This document shows, one piece after another, positions 28,905 to 29,180 of a stretch of DNA of 29,180 nt. Every line of letters starts with the position of its first letter. The stretch's first letter is position 1. This DNA comes from Fimenecus sp964457415 (GTDB lineage Bacteria; Bacillota; Clostridia; Oscillospirales; Acutalibacteraceae). Where the stretch lies: contig CAYWFB010000014.1 in the NCBI GenBank assembly GCA_964457415.1, positions 1 to 29,180 of the forward strand. Reading direction: 5' to 3'. The notes beneath the pieces were generated by a model. The model was not told where the DNA came from and did not search any database. It saw only the letters and a program-made list of their open reading frames with translations. Made by a program: the position numbers and the translations under genes.

Positions 28905-29180
28905 TCCAAAAACAAACCGCTGAATTACAAGATAAAAAAAGATAAATTCTTGACAGAATTTATATAATTTTTTCTCGTTGCTACGCCTCATCTAATGCGT
29001 AATTTCCTTTCTTTTATTCTTCTGTTAATCTTCCCTTTTCTTTTCCCAAATGGCTATACTGCGTGGGTTGTGGGTGTTTACCCCCGCAAGTTTACTGAAA
29101 AGTTAAAAGAAAAAAACTTTAATTATTTCAAGAAAAAGTTCAAGAAAAAATTTAAAATAATTCTAGAAAAAACAAAGGAA
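28905..29180. other. Gene-free right flank
   Basis: No convincing gene or RNA gene is seen to the window end. Notable parts: TACGC...GCGTA (28980-28999), a small hairpin; a GC-rich island 29061-29087, in which GGGT (29072-29075) pairs with ACCC (29080-29083) within GCG...CGC; an 18-codon open frame beginning MAILRGLWVF (29050-29106) without a ribosome binding site; and a purine-rich tail with TTCAAGAAAAA at 29127-29137 and 29139-29149 and TTCTAGAAAAA at 29161-29171. Confidence 0.5.

Noticed and set aside
28950..28968. Promoter from TTGACA (28950-28955) and TATAAT (28963-28968)
   Set aside because: Both hexamers are perfect, but the spacing is only 7 bases, so they cannot work together; no -10 lies 16-18 bases from the -35.
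29050..29106. 18-codon open frame beginning MAILRGLWVF
   Set aside because: No ribosome binding site and it lies over a GC-rich hairpin; no evidence of coding.
1..29180. CRISPR arrays, tRNA or rRNA genes, prophage or transposase genes
   Set aside because: No regularly spaced direct repeats, no cloverleaf sequences and no recombinase or transposase reading frames were recognised on either strand.

Overview
The window looks like chromosome of an AT-rich, low-GC Gram-positive bacterium of the class Clostridia, probably a gut Oscillospiraceae/Ruminococcaceae-type organism. The reasons are strong GGAGG ribosome binding sites, near-consensus TTGACA/TATAAT sigma-A promoters, U-tract terminators, the rplM-rpsI pair, an EpsG-type polymerase, a DUF975 membrane protein, and GC-rich dispersed intergenic repeats of a kind often seen in these genomes. 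The taxonomic call is inference from gene content, not from a marker search.

Left part (1-9430), mainly housekeeping and metabolism. On the minus strand are rpsI (cut by the window edge) and rplM, behind a near-perfect promoter. On the plus strand follow a TtcA-like tRNA thiolase; an operon of a DUF975 membrane protein, an ApgM-like phosphoglycerate mutase/proposed homoserine kinase, and an O-acetylhomoserine sulfhydrylase (MetY); an NCS2 uracil/xanthine permease with a palindromic upstream region and a terminator-containing leader; an EamA transporter; and a two-gene unit of an S24/S26-type peptidase and a PF14907 nucleotidyltransferase-like protein. Two dispersed repeat elements flank the ttcA-like gene.

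Central part (9436-26240) is one long minus-strand exopolysaccharide/capsule operon of 16 loci. It reads from a consensus promoter at 26237 to a bidirectional terminator at 9436-9470. In transcription order: NeuD/PglD-like acyltransferase, polyprenyl-phosphate sugar-1-phosphate transferase, HpcH/HpaI-family protein, GT4, a hexapeptide acyltransferase broken by a one-base frameshift, a GT4-like enzyme, an Ldh_2-family oxidoreductase, GT4, EpsG-type (Wzy) polymerase, GT2, GT4, GT4, Wzx flippase, then capE-capF-capG. This is a Wzx/Wzy-dependent pathway. The last three genes make UDP-N-acetyl-L-fucosamine, so the polymer very probably contains L-FucNAc. Six glycosyltransferases plus the priming enzyme would allow a repeat unit of up to about seven sugars. 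No chain-length regulator, tyrosine kinase or wall-attachment gene lies in the window.

Right part (26240-29180), plus strand: a CofE-type gamma-glutamyl ligase homologue and a stand-alone GMP synthase ATP-pyrophosphatase subunit without a glutaminase domain, ending in a strong terminator. About 280 bases without a recognised gene follow to the window end.

Points most worth a second look: the HpcH/HpaI plus Ldh_2 pair inside the polysaccharide operon; the frameshifted acyltransferase at a C4 tract; the unclassified leader and palindromes before the NCS2 permease; the CofE homologue beside a split GMP synthase; and the orphan peptidase/nucleotidyltransferase pair.
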